From Actinomycetota bacterium (GTDB lineage: Bacteria; Actinomycetota; Thermoleophilia; Solirubrobacterales; Solirubrobacteraceae), in assembly GCA_005885515.1 (NCBI GenBank), contig VAWK01000001.1, positions 1 to 55,709 on the forward strand: DNA of 55,709 nucleotides. The letters run 5' to 3'. The notes under the pieces were generated by a model. The model searched no databases and had not been told where the DNA came from. It worked only from the letters and a program-made list of their open reading frames with translations. Each line of letters starts with the position of its first letter. Position 1 is the first letter of the stretch. Below, piece after piece: positions 23,061 through 35,619 of this stretch. Position numbers and translations under genes: made by a program.

Positions 23061-23531
23061 ATGCCCCGGCGCGCAGCCGCTCAGGTCCGCCCGCTCGAGG
23101 CGGATCCGATCCATCGCTCCAAGCTCGTGCAGCAGGTCATCAACAAGGTGATGCTCGACGGCAAGAAGTCGGTCGCCGAGCGGATCGTCTACGAAGCGCT
23201 GGCGCTGCTCGCAGAGCGCGGCGAGCAGGACCCCGTGGAGATGCTGGAGAACTCGATCAGGGCCCTCACGCCGACGCTCGAGGTGCGCTCCCGCCGCGTC
23301 GGCGGAGCCACCTATCAGGTGCCCGTGGAGGTGCCGAGCCGGCGCGCGCGCACGCTCGCGGTGCGCTGGCTGGTCGAGTTCGCGCGCCAGCGTCGCGAGA
23401 AGACGATGGCCCAGCGCCTGGCCAACGAGCTCAGCGACGCCGCCTCCCAGCAGGGCGGCGCGTTCAAGCGCAAGGACGACATCTACCGCATGGCCCAGGC
23501 CAACAAGGCCTTCGCGCACTACCGCTGGTAG
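23061..23531 (+). CDS. rpsG: 30S ribosomal protein S7
   Basis: Primary 16S rRNA-binding protein that nucleates the 30S head. The 156-residue length and the motifs [33 protein letters not shown] and RRRAR-like [17 protein letters not shown] are standard. The start is ATG. In other bacteria S7 represses the str operon; no obvious S7 site was seen in the 4-bp rpsL-rpsG gap. Confidence 0.97.
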   Translation: MPRRAAAQVRPLEADPIHRSKLVQQVINKVMLDGKKSVAERIVYEALALLAERGEQDPVEMLENSIRALTPTLEVRSRRVGGATYQVPVEVPSRRARTLAVRWLVEFARQRREKTMAQRLANELSDAASQQGGAFKRKDDIYRMAQANKAFAHYRW

Positions 23532-23640
23532 CGCACAGCGCCGCGTCTCGCTCGACGCGGCACGCGTCCATCGGCGCCGGCGTGTGCGGCCGCCGGCCGC
23601 GCCGCGGGGCCGGCACGCCCACGGGGAGCGCGAATCGCTT

Positions 23641-23649
23641 TGCTATAGT
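23641..23649 (+). promoter_or_regulatory. Extended -10 promoter of the fusA leader
   Basis: TGC-TATAGT is the closest match to an extended -10 (TGn-TATAAT) in the window and lies in the 298-bp spacer between rpsG and fusA. Transcription would begin near 23655, right at an ATG, and run 110-130 nt to a strong terminator before reaching fusA. Confidence 0.55.
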
Positions 23650-23766
23650 CGAACATGCGTCGCGAACAGGCGGCTTGGGGTGTGTCTGCTCGCGTGCAAA
23701 CCGAAAAAGATGGAGACCTCGAGCGCGTAACGCAGCAGACCAGGTCCGCACCAGATCAGCAGCGCG

Positions 23767-23790
23767 TGGGCCCGAAGGGCCCATTTTTTT
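23767..23790 (+). terminator. Intrinsic terminator/attenuator in the fusA leader
   Basis: TGGGCCC and GGGCCCA form a perfect 7-bp stem around a GAA loop, followed at once by seven Ts (23784-23790). This is the only classical Rho-independent terminator seen in the window. It lies 39 nt upstream of the fusA start and downstream of the TATAGT promoter, so besides ending rpsL-rpsG transcription it would also stop transcripts that start in the leader. That makes it a likely attenuator controlling fusA (and tuf). Confidence 0.75.
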
Positions 23791-23829
23791 GCCAGGAATC
23801 AGCCCCCCGCCAACGAACACCGTCTCTCG

Positions 23830-25932
<2,103 letters not shown>

Positions 25933-26024
25933 CTCGCCAGTCACGCGTGATTGCAGTTAGATAGATTTCTACGACTTCGTCCTCCCCGGGCGGACGTCCA
26001 AGCCGATACAGGAGCGAACCAAAA

Positions 26025-27209
<1,185 letters not shown>

Positions 27210-27440
27210 TACCCGCCGCCTCGCCTGGCCGGGGCGCGCACAATTGGCAGTCCGATACGACTAACATGCCCCGGCCGCACGGCGCGGTGGCGGTGTGGGG
27301 CGGATTCCCGACGCGAGATCCGCTCCTGTCCGCCCCGGTGGGCAGCGCGAGCGCCGCCGCCCGGCGGAGCGCAGCGCCGACGAACTCCCCGAACCCCCGA
27401 CACCACAGATCAGGCCCACACACCCTCAGCGCAAAGCAAA
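27210..27440 (+). other. tuf-rpsJ spacer: S10-operon leader region
   Basis: 231 bp without a recognisable separate gene. It contains TTGGCA (27244-27249) and CTAACAT (27261-27267), which may form promoter elements, and an ATG at 27266 that opens a 64-codon frame running to 27460. The last codons of that frame, T-L-S-A-K-Q-N, resemble the usual S10 N-terminus A-K-Q-K just before the frame is lost. The S10 frame itself stays open through the spacer but has no ATG, GTG or TTG. Confidence 0.4.
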
Positions 27441-27737
27441 ATCCGCCTGAAGGCGTATGACACCTCCGCGATCGAGTCGGCCGCGAAGGAGATCGTGGAG
27501 ACCGCCACGCGCACCGGCGCCAGGGTCTCCGGACCCGTGCCGCTGCCCACCGAGAAGAACGTCTACTGCGTGATCCGCTCGCCGTTCAAGGATAAGGATT
27601 CGCGCGAGCACTTCGAGATCCGTACCCACAAGCGCCTGATCGACATCCACCAGCCGACGCCCAAGACAGTGGACTCGCTGCAGCGGCTCGACCACCTGCC
27701 GGCCGGCGTGGATATCGAGATCCGCCTGGCAACCTGA
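27441..27737 (+). CDS. rpsJ: 30S ribosomal protein S10 (5' end anomalous)
   Basis: Small-subunit protein of the 30S head, also the NusE transcription factor. The body is clear: [60 protein letters not shown] and [13 protein letters not shown]. Homology begins at the ATC at 27441, but no ATG, GTG or TTG lies upstream in frame; the first in-frame GTG (27495) would delete 18 conserved residues. The expected motif K-I-R-I-R-L-K-A-Y-D is shortened to K-I-R-L-K-A-Y-D. A small deletion (about 8 nt near 27437-27441) that joined two frames explains both oddities; an ATC start is the alternative. The coordinate given is the start of homology, not a proven start codon. Confidence 0.85.
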   Translation: MRLKAYDTSAIESAAKEIVETATRTGARVSGPVPLPTEKNVYCVIRSPFKDKDSREHFEIRTHKRLIDIHQPTPKTVDSLQRLDHLPAGVDIEIRLAT

Positions 27738-27769
27738 GCGCTCCCGCCGTCACCGATCGCGCCTGTGAA

Positions 27770-28387
27770 ATGTCCGCCATCCTTGCCAAGAAGCTCGGCA
27801 TGACCCAGATGTTCCTCGAGGACGGCAGCGTCGCGCGCGTGACCGTGCTCCAGGCCGGCCCGTGCCCGGTCACCGCGATCCGCACGCCCGAGCGCGACGG
27901 CTACGACGCCGTCCAGCTCGCCTTCGGCGAGGTCGGTCGCAAGGCGCTTTCCAAAGCCCAGCTGGGCCACCTGGCCAAGGTCGACGCGCCGCCGATGCGC
28001 CGGCTGGCGGAGTTCCGCAACGAGGCCGGCGAGCTGCAGCTGGGCGAGACCGTGACGGTCGAGTCCTTTCAGGTCGGCGCCCGCGTGAAGGTCTCCGGCG
28101 TCTCCAAGGGGAAGGGCTTTCAGGGCACGATCAAGCGCCACAACTTCGTCAGCGGGCCCAAGTCGCACGGCTCGCACAACATCCGCGCACCCGGCTCGAT
28201 CGGCGCGTCGGCCACGCCATCGCGCGTGTTTGCCGGCCTGCGCGGAGCGGGCCAGATGGGCAACAGGCGGGTCACCCAGCGGGGGCTCGAGGTCGTCGGC
28301 GTGGACAGCGAGCGCAACGTGCTCATGGTGCGCGGCTCGGTGCCGGGCGCGCGCGGGGCGGTCGTGGAGGTCCGCAGCGATGGCTGA
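27770..28387 (+). CDS. rplC: 50S ribosomal protein L3
   Basis: Early-assembly large-subunit protein whose loop reaches the peptidyl transferase centre. [20 protein letters not shown] at the N-terminus, and the signature [17 protein letters not shown] with [20 protein letters not shown], identify it. 205 aa. ATG start 32 bp after rpsJ; the TGA overlaps an out-of-use ATG of the rplD frame. Confidence 0.97.
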   Translation: MSAILAKKLGMTQMFLEDGSVARVTVLQAGPCPVTAIRTPERDGYDAVQLAFGEVGRKALSKAQLGHLAKVDAPPMRRLAEFRNEAGELQLGETVTVESFQVGARVKVSGVSKGKGFQGTIKRHNFVSGPKSHGSHNIRAPGSIGASATPSRVFAGLRGAGQMGNRRVTQRGLEVVGVDSERNVLMVRGSVPGARGAVVEVRSDG

Positions 28388-28410
28388 TGCGCCGGCGGAG
28401 GTACGCGGCG

Positions 28411-29037
28411 ATGCCTGACGCACCCGTGCTGGGCGCCGATCGGAAGGTCAAGCTCGACGACGCGGCCTTCGGCGAGCGCTTTCGCGGGTCGCTCGTGCAC
28501 CAGAGCGTGCGCGCCGAGCAGGCCGCGCGCCGCAGCGGCACGGCCGCCACGCGCACGCGCGGAGAGGTCTCCGGCGGCGGCGCCAAGCCCTGGCGTCAGA
28601 AGGGAACCGGCCGTGCCCGCGCGGGCTCGAACCGCTCGCCGCTTTGGACGGGCGGCGGCACCGCGTTCGGACCACGGCCGCGCAGCTACACCTTCAAGGT
28701 CAACCGCAAGGAGCAGCGCGCGGCCCTGCGCAGCGCCCTGTCGCTGCACGCGGGGCGCGGCTCGCTTGCGATCGTGGACGCATCCGCCTTCCACGAGCCC
28801 GAGACGCGTCGGGCACGCGAGCTGCTCGAGGACTGGGGCCACGCTGGCCCCACGCTGGTGGCGCTCGGCGACGGCGAGTCCGCGGCGGCGCGCTCGTTCC
28901 GCAACCTCGCGCGCGTGTCCGTGCGGAGCGCCGAGCAGGTGGGCGTGAGCGATCTCGTGGGCGCTGCGTCGGTCGTGTTCTCCGAGCAGTCGCTGAAGCA
29001 GCTCAGCGCGCGGGCGCTGGCGGGGGCCGGCGACTGA
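28411..29037 (+). CDS. rplD: 50S ribosomal protein L4
   Basis: Large-subunit protein lining the exit tunnel; in E. coli it also represses the S10 operon. The extended loop region [20 protein letters not shown] and [20 protein letters not shown] are the family signature. I place the start at ATG 28411 because GGAGG lies ten bases before it; an ATG at 28387 overlapping the rplC stop is in frame and would add eight basic residues. 208 aa from the chosen start. Its TGA shares an A with the rplW ATG. Confidence 0.94.
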   Translation: MPDAPVLGADRKVKLDDAAFGERFRGSLVHQSVRAEQAARRSGTAATRTRGEVSGGGAKPWRQKGTGRARAGSNRSPLWTGGGTAFGPRPRSYTFKVNRKEQRAALRSALSLHAGRGSLAIVDASAFHEPETRRARELLEDWGHAGPTLVALGDGESAAARSFRNLARVSVRSAEQVGVSDLVGAASVVFSEQSLKQLSARALAGAGD

Positions 29038-29336
29038 TGGAACCCTCGCACGTCGTGATCCGACCCGTGGTGTCAGAGAAGAGCTACGTGCTCGCCGCCG
29101 CCAACCGCTACACCTTCAGGGTTCATGCGCAGGCGCACAAGACCCAGATCCGTCAGGCGGTTGAGGCGCTGTTCGACGTACACGTGGTCGACGTGCGCAC
29201 GATGAGCGTCAAGCCCAAGCCCAAGCGCCGCGGCGCGACCACCGGGCGCACGAGCGCCTGGCGCAAGGCGATCGTGCAGGTGCGCCCCGGCGAGACGATT
29301 CCGGTCTTCCAGGGCATGCAGGGGCTGGAGAGCTAG
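29037..29336 (+). CDS. rplW: 50S ribosomal protein L23
   Basis: Tunnel-exit protein that docks trigger factor and SRP. 99 residues: [40 protein letters not shown], then [20 protein letters not shown]. The ATG overlaps the rplD stop (TGATG), which implies coupled translation. Confidence 0.96.
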   Translation: MEPSHVVIRPVVSEKSYVLAAANRYTFRVHAQAHKTQIRQAVEALFDVHVVDVRTMSVKPKPKRRGATTGRTSAWRKAIVQVRPGETIPVFQGMQGLES

Positions 29337-29349
29337 GCGGCGCAGCACG

Positions 29350-30195
29350 ATGGCCATCCGCAAGCCCAAGCCAACGAGTCCCGGCAGGCGCTTCGCCTCC
29401 TATCCCGACTTTGGCGAGCTCACCCGATCGACGCCAGAGCGCAAGCTCGTCGAAGGGCTCAAGCGCAGCGGCGGCCGCAACGTGCACGGACGCAAGACCT
29501 CCCGCCACCGCGGCGGAGGGGCCAAGCGTGCGTACCGCATGATCGACTTCAAGCGGCGCAAGGACGGGGTGCAGGCGAGGGTGGCGGCGATCGAGTACGA
29601 CCCCAACCGCTCTGCCTATATCGCTCTGCTGCACTATCGCGACGGGGAGAAGCGCTACATCCTCGCTCCTCAACGGCTCAGCGTGGGGATGATGGTGTCC
29701 TCGGGCGAGCGGGCCGACATCGCCGTGGGCAACTGCATGGAGCTGGCGCGCATGCCGGTGGGCACGGTGGTACACAACGTGGAGCTGCAGCCCGGCCGCG
29801 GCGGTCAGCTGGCGCGTTCGGCAGGCGCCTCCGTGCAGCTCATGGCCAAGGATGGCGATATGGCCACGCTGCGCCTGCCGTCGGGCGAGATGCGGCTCGT
29901 GCGCGTGAGCTGTCGCGCCACCGTGGGCACGCTCGGCAACGCCGAGCACCAGAACGTAAAGGTGGGCAAGGCCGGGCGCAAGCGGCACATGGGAGCGCGC
30001 CCGCAGACCCGCGGCACGGCGATGAACCCGGTCGACCATCCGCACGGCGGTGGCGAGGGCTCGACCACCGCCGGCCGTCACCCGGTGACGCCGTGGGGCG
30101 TGCCCACGCTGGGTTACCGCACGCGCAAGCAAAACAAGCGCTCAGACGCGCTCATCGTTCGCGGTCGGCGCCGCGGGAAGGGGAGGTCGCGATGA
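29350..30195 (+). CDS. rplB: 50S ribosomal protein L2
   Basis: Core large-subunit protein needed for peptidyl transferase assembly. 281 residues with [37 protein letters not shown] and the highly conserved C-terminal [12 protein letters not shown], where the catalytically important His lies. ATG 13 bp after rplW. The stop overlaps the rpsS start (ATGA). Confidence 0.98.
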   Translation: MAIRKPKPTSPGRRFASYPDFGELTRSTPERKLVEGLKRSGGRNVHGRKTSRHRGGGAKRAYRMIDFKRRKDGVQARVAAIEYDPNRSAYIALLHYRDGEKRYILAPQRLSVGMMVSSGERADIAVGNCMELARMPVGTVVHNVELQPGRGGQLARSAGASVQLMAKDGDMATLRLPSGEMRLVRVSCRATVGTLGNAEHQNVKVGKAGRKRHMGARPQTRGTAMNPVDHPHGGGEGSTTAGRHPVTPWGVPTLGYRTRKQNKRSDALIVRGRRRGKGRSR

Positions 30196-30464
30196 GTCGC
30201 TCGAGCAAGAAGGGTCCGTGGGTGGAAGCCCGCCTGATGGCCCGGATCGAAGGGCTGAATGCCGAAAACAACAAGAAGATGCTGAGGACCTGGTCGCGCG
30301 CCTCGACGATCTTTCCGGAGATGGTGGGCCACACCATCGCCGTGCACGACGGGCGCAGGCACGTGCCTGTGTTCATCAGCGAGTCGATGGTCGGGCACAA
30401 GCTCGGCGAGTTCGCGCCCACGCGCGTTTTCCGCGGGCATGCCGGCTCGGCGAAAATGCGATGA
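30192..30464 (+). CDS. rpsS: 30S ribosomal protein S19
   Basis: Small-subunit head protein contacting S13. 90 residues: [40 protein letters not shown] and [19 protein letters not shown] are canonical. Starts inside the rplB stop (ATGA) and ends in an ATGA overlap with rplV. Confidence 0.97.
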   Translation: MSRSSKKGPWVEARLMARIEGLNAENNKKMLRTWSRASTIFPEMVGHTIAVHDGRRHVPVFISESMVGHKLGEFAPTRVFRGHAGSAKMR

Positions 30465-31258
30465 CCCCAGATCGCTCTACCAATCCGAAAGAGGGCAACG
30501 CGGCCGAGGATGCCCAGATCGGGGCGGACGCCGCCGAGGCCAAGCAGGCCGATGCGGGCGCGTCGGCCGGCGGCGCCGCGGGCGAGCCCGAGGCGGCCCC
30601 CAAACGCCGCCGCGGACGCAGAGCGCGCAAAGCGGAGCAGGCCCAACCGGCCGCGGAGCAAGCGGGCCAACCGGACGCGGAGCAAGCGGGCCAACCGGCC
30701 GCGGAGCAGGCGGCGCGCCCGGAGGGCGAGTCGGCGGCCGAGCCTCCCGCGGCTGAGCCAGCCGCGGCCGAGCTGCCGGCCGGGGAGGCGCCGACACCCG
30801 AGCGACCCCGGCGGCCGTCTGCCCAGCGAGCCACCGACAGCGCCGCTTCCCCGGCGCCCGCACAGGCTCGCGCCCGCAAAGCGCCCGCCGCGCGCCGGCG
30901 CCGCCGCGTGGTTCGCGCCCGCGCCCGCTACGTGCGCACCCCGGCGCGCAAGGCTCGCATGGTGTGCCTTCAACTGCCGGGCAAGTCGGTCGCCCAGGCA
31001 CGCGCTATCCTCGCCTTCACCCCTCGCGAGGCGGCGCGCGATTGGAGCAAGCTGCTCGAGTCGGCCGTGGCTAATGCGGAGAACAACCACGAGCTGCTCG
31101 AGGACGATCTCATCATCCGCGAGGCATACGCCGACGAGGGGCCGACAATCAAGCGCTTTCGCCCGCGCGCGATGGGGCGCGCAACGCCGATCCAGAAGCG
31201 CACAAGCCACCTCACAATCACGCTGACGGCCCGCCCAGATCCAACCAGGAAGAGCTAG
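30461..31258 (+). CDS. rplV: 50S ribosomal protein L22 with a 149-residue N-terminal extension
   Basis: L22 lines the nascent-peptide tunnel. The real L22 domain is residues 150-265 ([60 protein letters not shown]). Before it lies an Ala/Glu/Pro/Gln-rich region with a basic patch ([10 protein letters not shown]) and three 8-residue repeats Q-P-x-A-E-Q-A-x. Usual L22 is 110-130 aa. The ATG at 30461 overlaps the rpsS stop, and no closer start with a ribosome site is obvious, so the extension is probably translated. Because the L22 surface domain sits beside the tunnel exit, the tail would project near emerging chains (inference). Confidence 0.92.
   Translation: MTPDRSTNPKEGNAAEDAQIGADAAEAKQADAGASAGGAAGEPEAAPKRRRGRRARKAEQAQPAAEQAGQPDAEQAGQPAAEQAARPEGESAAEPPAAEPAAAELPAGEAPTPERPRRPSAQRATDSAASPAPAQARARKAPAARRRRRVVRARARYVRTPARKARMVCLQLPGKSVAQARAILAFTPREAARDWSKLLESAVANAENNHELLEDDLIIREAYADEGPTIKRFRPRAMGRATPIQKRTSHLTITLTARPDPTRKS
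30644..30715 (+). repeat. Three 24-bp tandem repeats in rplV
   Basis: In-frame units at 30644, 30668 and 30692 encode [16 protein letters not shown] and QPAAEQAA. They differ by only a few bases. The repeat lies wholly in the N-terminal extension of L22. Confidence 0.85.
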
Positions 31259-31265
31259 CTGACAA

Positions 31266-32093
31266 ATGGGACAGAAGGTTCATCCAGAGGCGATGCGCGT
31301 GGGTTACATCCACGACTGGAAGTCCAACTGGTTCAACGACAGGAACTTCGCCGACTATCTCGCGGAGGACGTGCGCATCCGCGAGCACATCGTGCGCAAG
31401 CTCGCCCACGCGGGCTTGTCTGACATCACGATCCGCAAGGACTCAGGCGAACTGGAGATCAACATCCACACCGCTCGCCCGGGCATCGTGATCGGCAAGT
31501 CCGGCAGCGAAGTCGACGCGCTGCGGCGCGAGCTGCATCGCATGACCAGCAAGCAGATCAAGGTCAACATCCTCGAGATCAAGCGCCCGGAGCTCAATGC
31601 CTCGCTGGTGGCTCAGTCGATCGCCGAGCAGCTGCAGAACCGGGTCGCGTTCCGTCGCGCGATGAAGCGCGCGCTCACCAGTGCGATGCGCTCGGGCGCC
31701 AAGGGCGTGAAGGTGCAGGTCGCCGGCCGCCTTGGGGGAGCGGAGATGGCGCGCACCGAAAGCTACTCCGATGGTCGTGTGCCGCTGCACACGATGCGCG
31801 CGGACATCGACTACGGCTTCTACGAGGCGCGCACCACGTTCGGGCGCATCGGCGTGAAGTGCTGGGTGAACAAGGGAGAGATCATGCCCGAGGGCTACAC
31901 GGGCTCCGACCTCACCGACATCACCGCGCCGGCGCCGAGCGCCGAGCGCGATGGCCGCGACGGTCGCGCCCGTACACGCGGTGGCGGCGCCCGCCGGGCC
32001 CCGGCGCGCGGCGCCGGCCCGCCGGGTGGCTCGGCGGGTGGCGGCCAAGCCGACGAGGCGAACGGCGCGAGCTCGCCCGGGGGTGGTCGCTGA
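31266..32093 (+). CDS. rpsC: 30S ribosomal protein S3 with low-complexity C-terminus
   Basis: S3 forms the mRNA entry site. [20 protein letters not shown], the KH domain motif [20 protein letters not shown] and the C-terminal domain ([20 protein letters not shown]) are intact up to about residue 218. The last 55 residues are Arg/Gly/Ala/Pro-rich ([17 protein letters not shown]), an RGG-like tail that could bind RNA. 275 aa against about 220-270 in actinobacteria. TGA overlaps the rplP ATG. Confidence 0.96.
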   Translation: MGQKVHPEAMRVGYIHDWKSNWFNDRNFADYLAEDVRIREHIVRKLAHAGLSDITIRKDSGELEINIHTARPGIVIGKSGSEVDALRRELHRMTSKQIKVNILEIKRPELNASLVAQSIAEQLQNRVAFRRAMKRALTSAMRSGAKGVKVQVAGRLGGAEMARTESYSDGRVPLHTMRADIDYGFYEARTTFGRIGVKCWVNKGEIMPEGYTGSDLTDITAPAPSAERDGRDGRARTRGGGARRAPARGAGPPGGSAGGGQADEANGASSPGGGR

Positions 32094-32503
32094 TGCTCTC
32101 GCCGAAGCGCGTAAAGCATCGCAAGCAGCATCGCGGTCGCCGCTCGGGCATCTCGCGAGGCCAGGTGAAGGTGCAGTTCGGCGAGTACGGGCTCAAGGCG
32201 CTCGAGGGCGGTTGGCTCAGCAACCGCCAGATCGAGGCCGCCCGTATCGCGATGACGCGCAAGATCAAGCGTGGCGGCAAGGTGTGGATCAACGTGTTCC
32301 CCGACAAGCCGGTGACAAAGAAGCCCGCCGAGACGCGCATGGGCTCCGGCAAGGGCTCTCCCGAAGGCTGGGTGGCGGTCGTCAAGCCTGGCCGGGTCAT
32401 GTTCGAGCTGGCCGGTGTTTCCGAGCCGCTGGCGCGAGACGCGATCCGTCTCGCGGCGCACAAGCTGCCGATCAAATCGAAGTTCGTCCTGCGCGAGGAC
32501 TGA
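32093..32503 (+). CDS. rplP: 50S ribosomal protein L16
   Basis: Large-subunit protein near the A site. 136 residues: [39 protein letters not shown] and [20 protein letters not shown] are diagnostic. The start codon overlaps the rpsC stop (TGATG). Confidence 0.97.
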   Translation: MLSPKRVKHRKQHRGRRSGISRGQVKVQFGEYGLKALEGGWLSNRQIEAARIAMTRKIKRGGKVWINVFPDKPVTKKPAETRMGSGKGSPEGWVAVVKPGRVMFELAGVSEPLARDAIRLAAHKLPIKSKFVLRED

Positions 32504-32513
32504 GGGCGCCACG

Positions 32514-32723
32514 GTGCAGGCCAAGCAGCTTCGAGACCTGGACGACGGCGAGCTTCTCAAGCAGGCGGCGGAGCTGCGCAAGGACCTGTTCGGGCTGCGC
32601 TTTGCCAACGCCACCGGCGAACTGGACGACACCGCCCGTCTGGGTCGCGTGAAGCGCGATCTGGCGCGCGTGCTGACGGTCGCCCGCGAGCGCGAGCTCG
32701 CGGCCCCCGGCAAACCCTCCTAG
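32514..32723 (+). CDS. rpmC: 50S ribosomal protein L29
   Basis: Small two-helix protein at the tunnel exit. 69 residues from GTG: MQAKQLRDLDDGELLKQAAE, LRKDLFGLRFANATGELDDT, ARLGRVKRDLARVLTVARER. The order rplP-rpmC-rpsQ supports the call. The GTG is chosen because the conserved leucine-rich helix starts right after it. Confidence 0.94.
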   Translation: MQAKQLRDLDDGELLKQAAELRKDLFGLRFANATGELDDTARLGRVKRDLARVLTVARERELAAPGKPS

Positions 32724-32747
32724 GCGACATCTGGCGCGAGCTCGAAG

Positions 32748-33578
32748 ATGGCCGACAAACCCGACCAGGAAGCCGCCCCCGAGGACACGCAGCCCTCCGC
32801 CGAGGCGCCCGCCGAGGGCGGCGCAGACGGCGAGGCGCCGGCCGACCCGCACGCGTCTGCCGACGTCCAGCCGCCCGCTGAGCCGGATGCCCCGCCACCG
32901 GCCGAGGCCGACGCGAGCGAAACCCCGGACGCGGACACCGAGCCGCCCGAGGCCGAGGCCGAGGCCCCCGAGGCCCAGCCCGAGCCACCCGAAGCTCAGG
33001 CCGAGCCACCCGTAGCTCAGGCCGGGACCCCCGAGCACGGCGAGACTGGCGAGGCTGAGGCGCCTCCACCACCACCTCAGGCGCCGGTCGAGGAGGGCTC
33101 GCCAAAGGAGCGCCGTCGCCTGGTGCGCTCGCGGCATACGGGCGAGCCGCGCTCGCCGCGCTCGCCGGAGCAGCGCCAGGCCGAGCGACTGCGCGAGCGC
33201 CGGGAGAAGGCCGCTCGCCGGCGTACGCGCCGCTTGCAGGAACGTGCCAAGGCAACTCGCGTGTCCGAGGCGGCCCGGGCCGCCGCCGGCCGCGGCGAGC
33301 CGGAGCTGGCTCCCGTGCACGGCGCCGCCGAAGGGAAGCGCAAGATTCGCCAGGGGATCGTCGTCTCCGACAAGGCGCACAAGACAATCGTCGTGCGCAT
33401 CGATGTGGCCCGGCGCCACCGCCGCTACGAGAAGATCGTGCGCAGTTCAAGCACCCTGCACGCCCATGACGAGAACAACGATGCCCGCCAGGGCGACATC
33501 GTCAGGGTGATCGAGAGCCGGCCGCTGTCGCGCACCAAGCGCTGGCGGCTGGTCGAGGTCCTGGAGCGCGCGCAATGA
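32748..33578 (+). CDS. rpsQ: 30S ribosomal protein S17 with a 196-residue N-terminal extension
   Basis: Primary 16S rRNA-binding OB-fold protein. The S17 domain is residues 197-276 ([60 protein letters not shown]). Residues 1-130 are acidic, Pro/Ala/Glu-rich, with units like P-E-A-Q-x-E-P-P; residues 125-195 are basic ([10 protein letters not shown]-like and [20 protein letters not shown]) and may form a long helix. Usual S17 is 80-110 aa. The acidic-then-basic arrangement could be one disordered tail folded back on rRNA. The stop overlaps the rplN ATG. An internal start nearer the core cannot be excluded. Confidence 0.9.
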   Translation: MADKPDQEAAPEDTQPSAEAPAEGGADGEAPADPHASADVQPPAEPDAPPPAEADASETPDADTEPPEAEAEAPEAQPEPPEAQAEPPVAQAGTPEHGETGEAEAPPPPPQAPVEEGSPKERRRLVRSRHTGEPRSPRSPEQRQAERLRERREKAARRRTRRLQERAKATRVSEAARAAAGRGEPELAPVHGAAEGKRKIRQGIVVSDKAHKTIVVRIDVARRHRRYEKIVRSSSTLHAHDENNDARQGDIVRVIESRPLSRTKRWRLVEVLERAQ

Positions 33579-33943
33579 TCCAGAACGAGACGCGGCTGCG
33601 CGTGGCCGACAATACCGGCGCGCGCGAGATCCTGTGCATCCGCATCAAGGGCGGCTCCAGACGCCGCTACGCGGGGGTGGGGGACGTGATCACGGCGACC
33701 GTCAAGCAGGCCAACCCGCAGGGCGCGATCAAGAAGGGCGAGGTCGTCACTGCGGTGGTGGTGCGCACCAAGAAGCCGATCGGCCGTGACGACGGCACGT
33801 ACATCGCCTTCGACGAGAACGCCGCGGTGATCATCGACGACCAGAACAACCCGCGCGGGACCCGCGTGTTCGGTCCGGTCGCGCGTGAACTGCGCGAGCG
33901 CAACTTCATGAAGATAATCTCGCTCGCTCCGGAGGTGCTTTGA
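33575..33943 (+). CDS. rplN: 50S ribosomal protein L14
   Basis: Large-subunit protein at the bridge to 16S rRNA. 122 residues, the universal length: [60 protein letters not shown] and [20 protein letters not shown] overlap with rpsQ. Confidence 0.98.
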   Translation: MIQNETRLRVADNTGAREILCIRIKGGSRRRYAGVGDVITATVKQANPQGAIKKGEVVTAVVVRTKKPIGRDDGTYIAFDENAAVIIDDQNNPRGTRVFGPVARELRERNFMKIISLAPEVL

Positions 33944-34299
33944 TGCGGACCACACGCAACGGACAACGTCACAGCCTGAAGATCCGCTCCGGCGACCAGG
34001 TCAAGGTGATCGCGGGCAAGGCTCGCGGCAAGACCGGTCGTGTGCTGCGCGTGGACCCTGCCAAGGGTCGCGTGTACGTGGAGGGCCTGAACATGGTCAA
34101 GCGCCACCTGCGCCCCACCAAAGTGGGGGACACGACCAAAGGCCAGAGCATCGGCGGGGTGATCGAGCGCGAGGGCCCGATCCACGTCTCGAACGTGATG
34201 CTGCTCGATGCCAAAGGCAGGCCCACGCGCGTTCGGGTCGAGCGCGAGGACGGCGGACGCGTCCGCGTCGCCAAGAGCACCGGTGCGAGACTGGACTGA
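33943..34299 (+). CDS. rplX: 50S ribosomal protein L24
   Basis: Assembly-initiator protein with a KOW domain. 118 residues: [40 protein letters not shown] and [19 protein letters not shown]. The ATG is favoured over the TTG one codon earlier because GGAGG lies seven bases upstream of it; it overlaps the rplN TGA. Confidence 0.96.
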   Translation: MRTTRNGQRHSLKIRSGDQVKVIAGKARGKTGRVLRVDPAKGRVYVEGLNMVKRHLRPTKVGDTTKGQSIGGVIEREGPIHVSNVMLLDAKGRPTRVRVEREDGGRVRVAKSTGARLD

Positions 34300-34310
34300 G
34301 ACCACCCACG

Positions 34311-34937
34311 ATGAACACAGACACGGTCAGCACACCCGCGCCCCCGGCTCGCCTGAAGACCCGCTACCTGGAGGAGATCCGCCCGGATCTGATCTCCCGA
34401 TTCGGATACTCCTCGCCCATGCAGGCGCCGCGGATCGAGAAGATCACCCTCAACATGGGGGTCGGCATGGCCAAGCAGGACTCCAAAGTGCTGAAGGCGG
34501 CGCGCGAACAGCTGGCCACGATCGCGGGCCAGCAGCCAAGCGTGCGTCGGGCGCGCAAGTCGATCGCGGCGTTCAAACTGCGTGCGGGAAATCCGGTGGG
34601 CGTGGCGGCGACGCTTCGCGGCGAGCGCGCCTACGAGTTCCTCGATCGCCTCGTGTCCATTGCGATCCCGCGCATCCGCGACTTTCGCGGACTCAACCCG
34701 CGTTCGTTCGACGGTCGCGGCAACTACTCGATGGGCGTGCGCGAGCAGATCATCTTCCCCGAGGTCGACTACGACGCGATCGACGAGATCCGAGGTCTGG
34801 ACATCACGGTCACCACCTCCGCCGCCACAGACGCCGAGGCCTTCGCGCTGCTGCTGGCGCTGGGGATGCCGTTCGCCACACAGGGCCGGCCGGCCGGGTT
34901 CGAGGCTGCGACGGTGCAGCAGGAGAGTGCGGCCTGA
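34311..34937 (+). CDS. rplE: 50S ribosomal protein L5
   Basis: 5S rRNA-binding protein of the central protuberance. 208 residues with [40 protein letters not shown] and the C-terminal region [13 protein letters not shown]-like (here [14 protein letters not shown]). A variable N-terminal stretch ([20 protein letters not shown]) precedes the conserved part. TGATG overlap with the S14 gene. Confidence 0.97.
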   Translation: MNTDTVSTPAPPARLKTRYLEEIRPDLISRFGYSSPMQAPRIEKITLNMGVGMAKQDSKVLKAAREQLATIAGQQPSVRRARKSIAAFKLRAGNPVGVAATLRGERAYEFLDRLVSIAIPRIRDFRGLNPRSFDGRGNYSMGVREQIIFPEVDYDAIDEIRGLDITVTTSAATDAEAFALLLALGMPFATQGRPAGFEAATVQQESAA

Positions 34938-35122
34938 TGGCAAAGACCTCGCTGCGCTTCAAGCAGACACGCACGCAGAAGTTCAAGACGCGCGCCTATA
35001 CTCGGTGCAACCGCTGCGGGCGTCCGCGGGCGGTGTATCGCAAGTTCGGGCTGTGCCGCATCTGCCTGCGCGAACTTGCCCACAACGGCCAGATTCCCGG
35101 GATGACGAAGTCATCCTGGTGA
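34937..35122 (+). CDS. rpsZ: 30S ribosomal protein S14, zinc-binding type Z
   Basis: 61-residue short S14 with the zinc knuckle Cys24, Cys27, Cys40, Cys43 ([20 protein letters not shown]). The shorter, zinc-containing form is the one normally kept in this operon by actinobacteria, while the zinc-free rpsN sits elsewhere. Start ATG overlaps the rplE stop. Confidence 0.96.
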   Translation: MAKTSLRFKQTRTQKFKTRAYTRCNRCGRPRAVYRKFGLCRICLRELAHNGQIPGMTKSSW

Positions 35123-35201
35123 GGGCTGTAACGAAACCGATGCGCGAACCATCCCGACATCTCGCCTGCGCACGCGCCCACCTCCCAAAGGCGGCCTCGG
35201 C

Positions 35202-35609
35202 ATGTCGATGACCGATCCCATCGCCGACTTCCTCACGCGGCTGCGGAACGCCATTCACGCCGCGCATGAGACGGTCGAGATCCCGGCCTCCAGGCTGACG
35301 GGCGAGTTCGCGGGCATACTGACCGAGCAGGGCGACATCGAGTCCTGGTCGCTCGTTCCCGCCGGCACGGACCACGCGGGCGAGCTGATCCAGATCCGGC
35401 TCAAGTACACCGAGGACCGCCGCTCGGCGATCTCCGGGCTGCGCCGGGTCTCGCGCCCGGGGCGGCGCACATATGTCAACGCCAAGCAGATCCCCCGCGT
35501 GCTGGGGGGCATGGGGACCTCGATCGTGTCGACCTCGCACGGGGTGATGACCGGCCACGACGCTCGGGCGGCGGGTGTCGGCGGCGAGATCCTGGCGCAG
35601 ATCTGGTGA
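35202..35609 (+). CDS. rpsH: 30S ribosomal protein S8
   Basis: 16S rRNA-binding protein and, in E. coli, repressor of the spc operon. 135 residues: [40 protein letters not shown] and [23 protein letters not shown] at 35202; a second ATG two codons later matches the usual MTDPIAD N-terminus. A 79-bp gap separates it from the S14 gene. Confidence 0.97.
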   Translation: MSMTDPIADFLTRLRNAIHAAHETVEIPASRLTGEFAGILTEQGDIESWSLVPAGTDHAGELIQIRLKYTEDRRSAISGLRRVSRPGRRTYVNAKQIPRVLGGMGTSIVSTSHGVMTGHDARAAGVGGEILAQIW

Positions 35610-35619
35610 CGCCGGCGCC

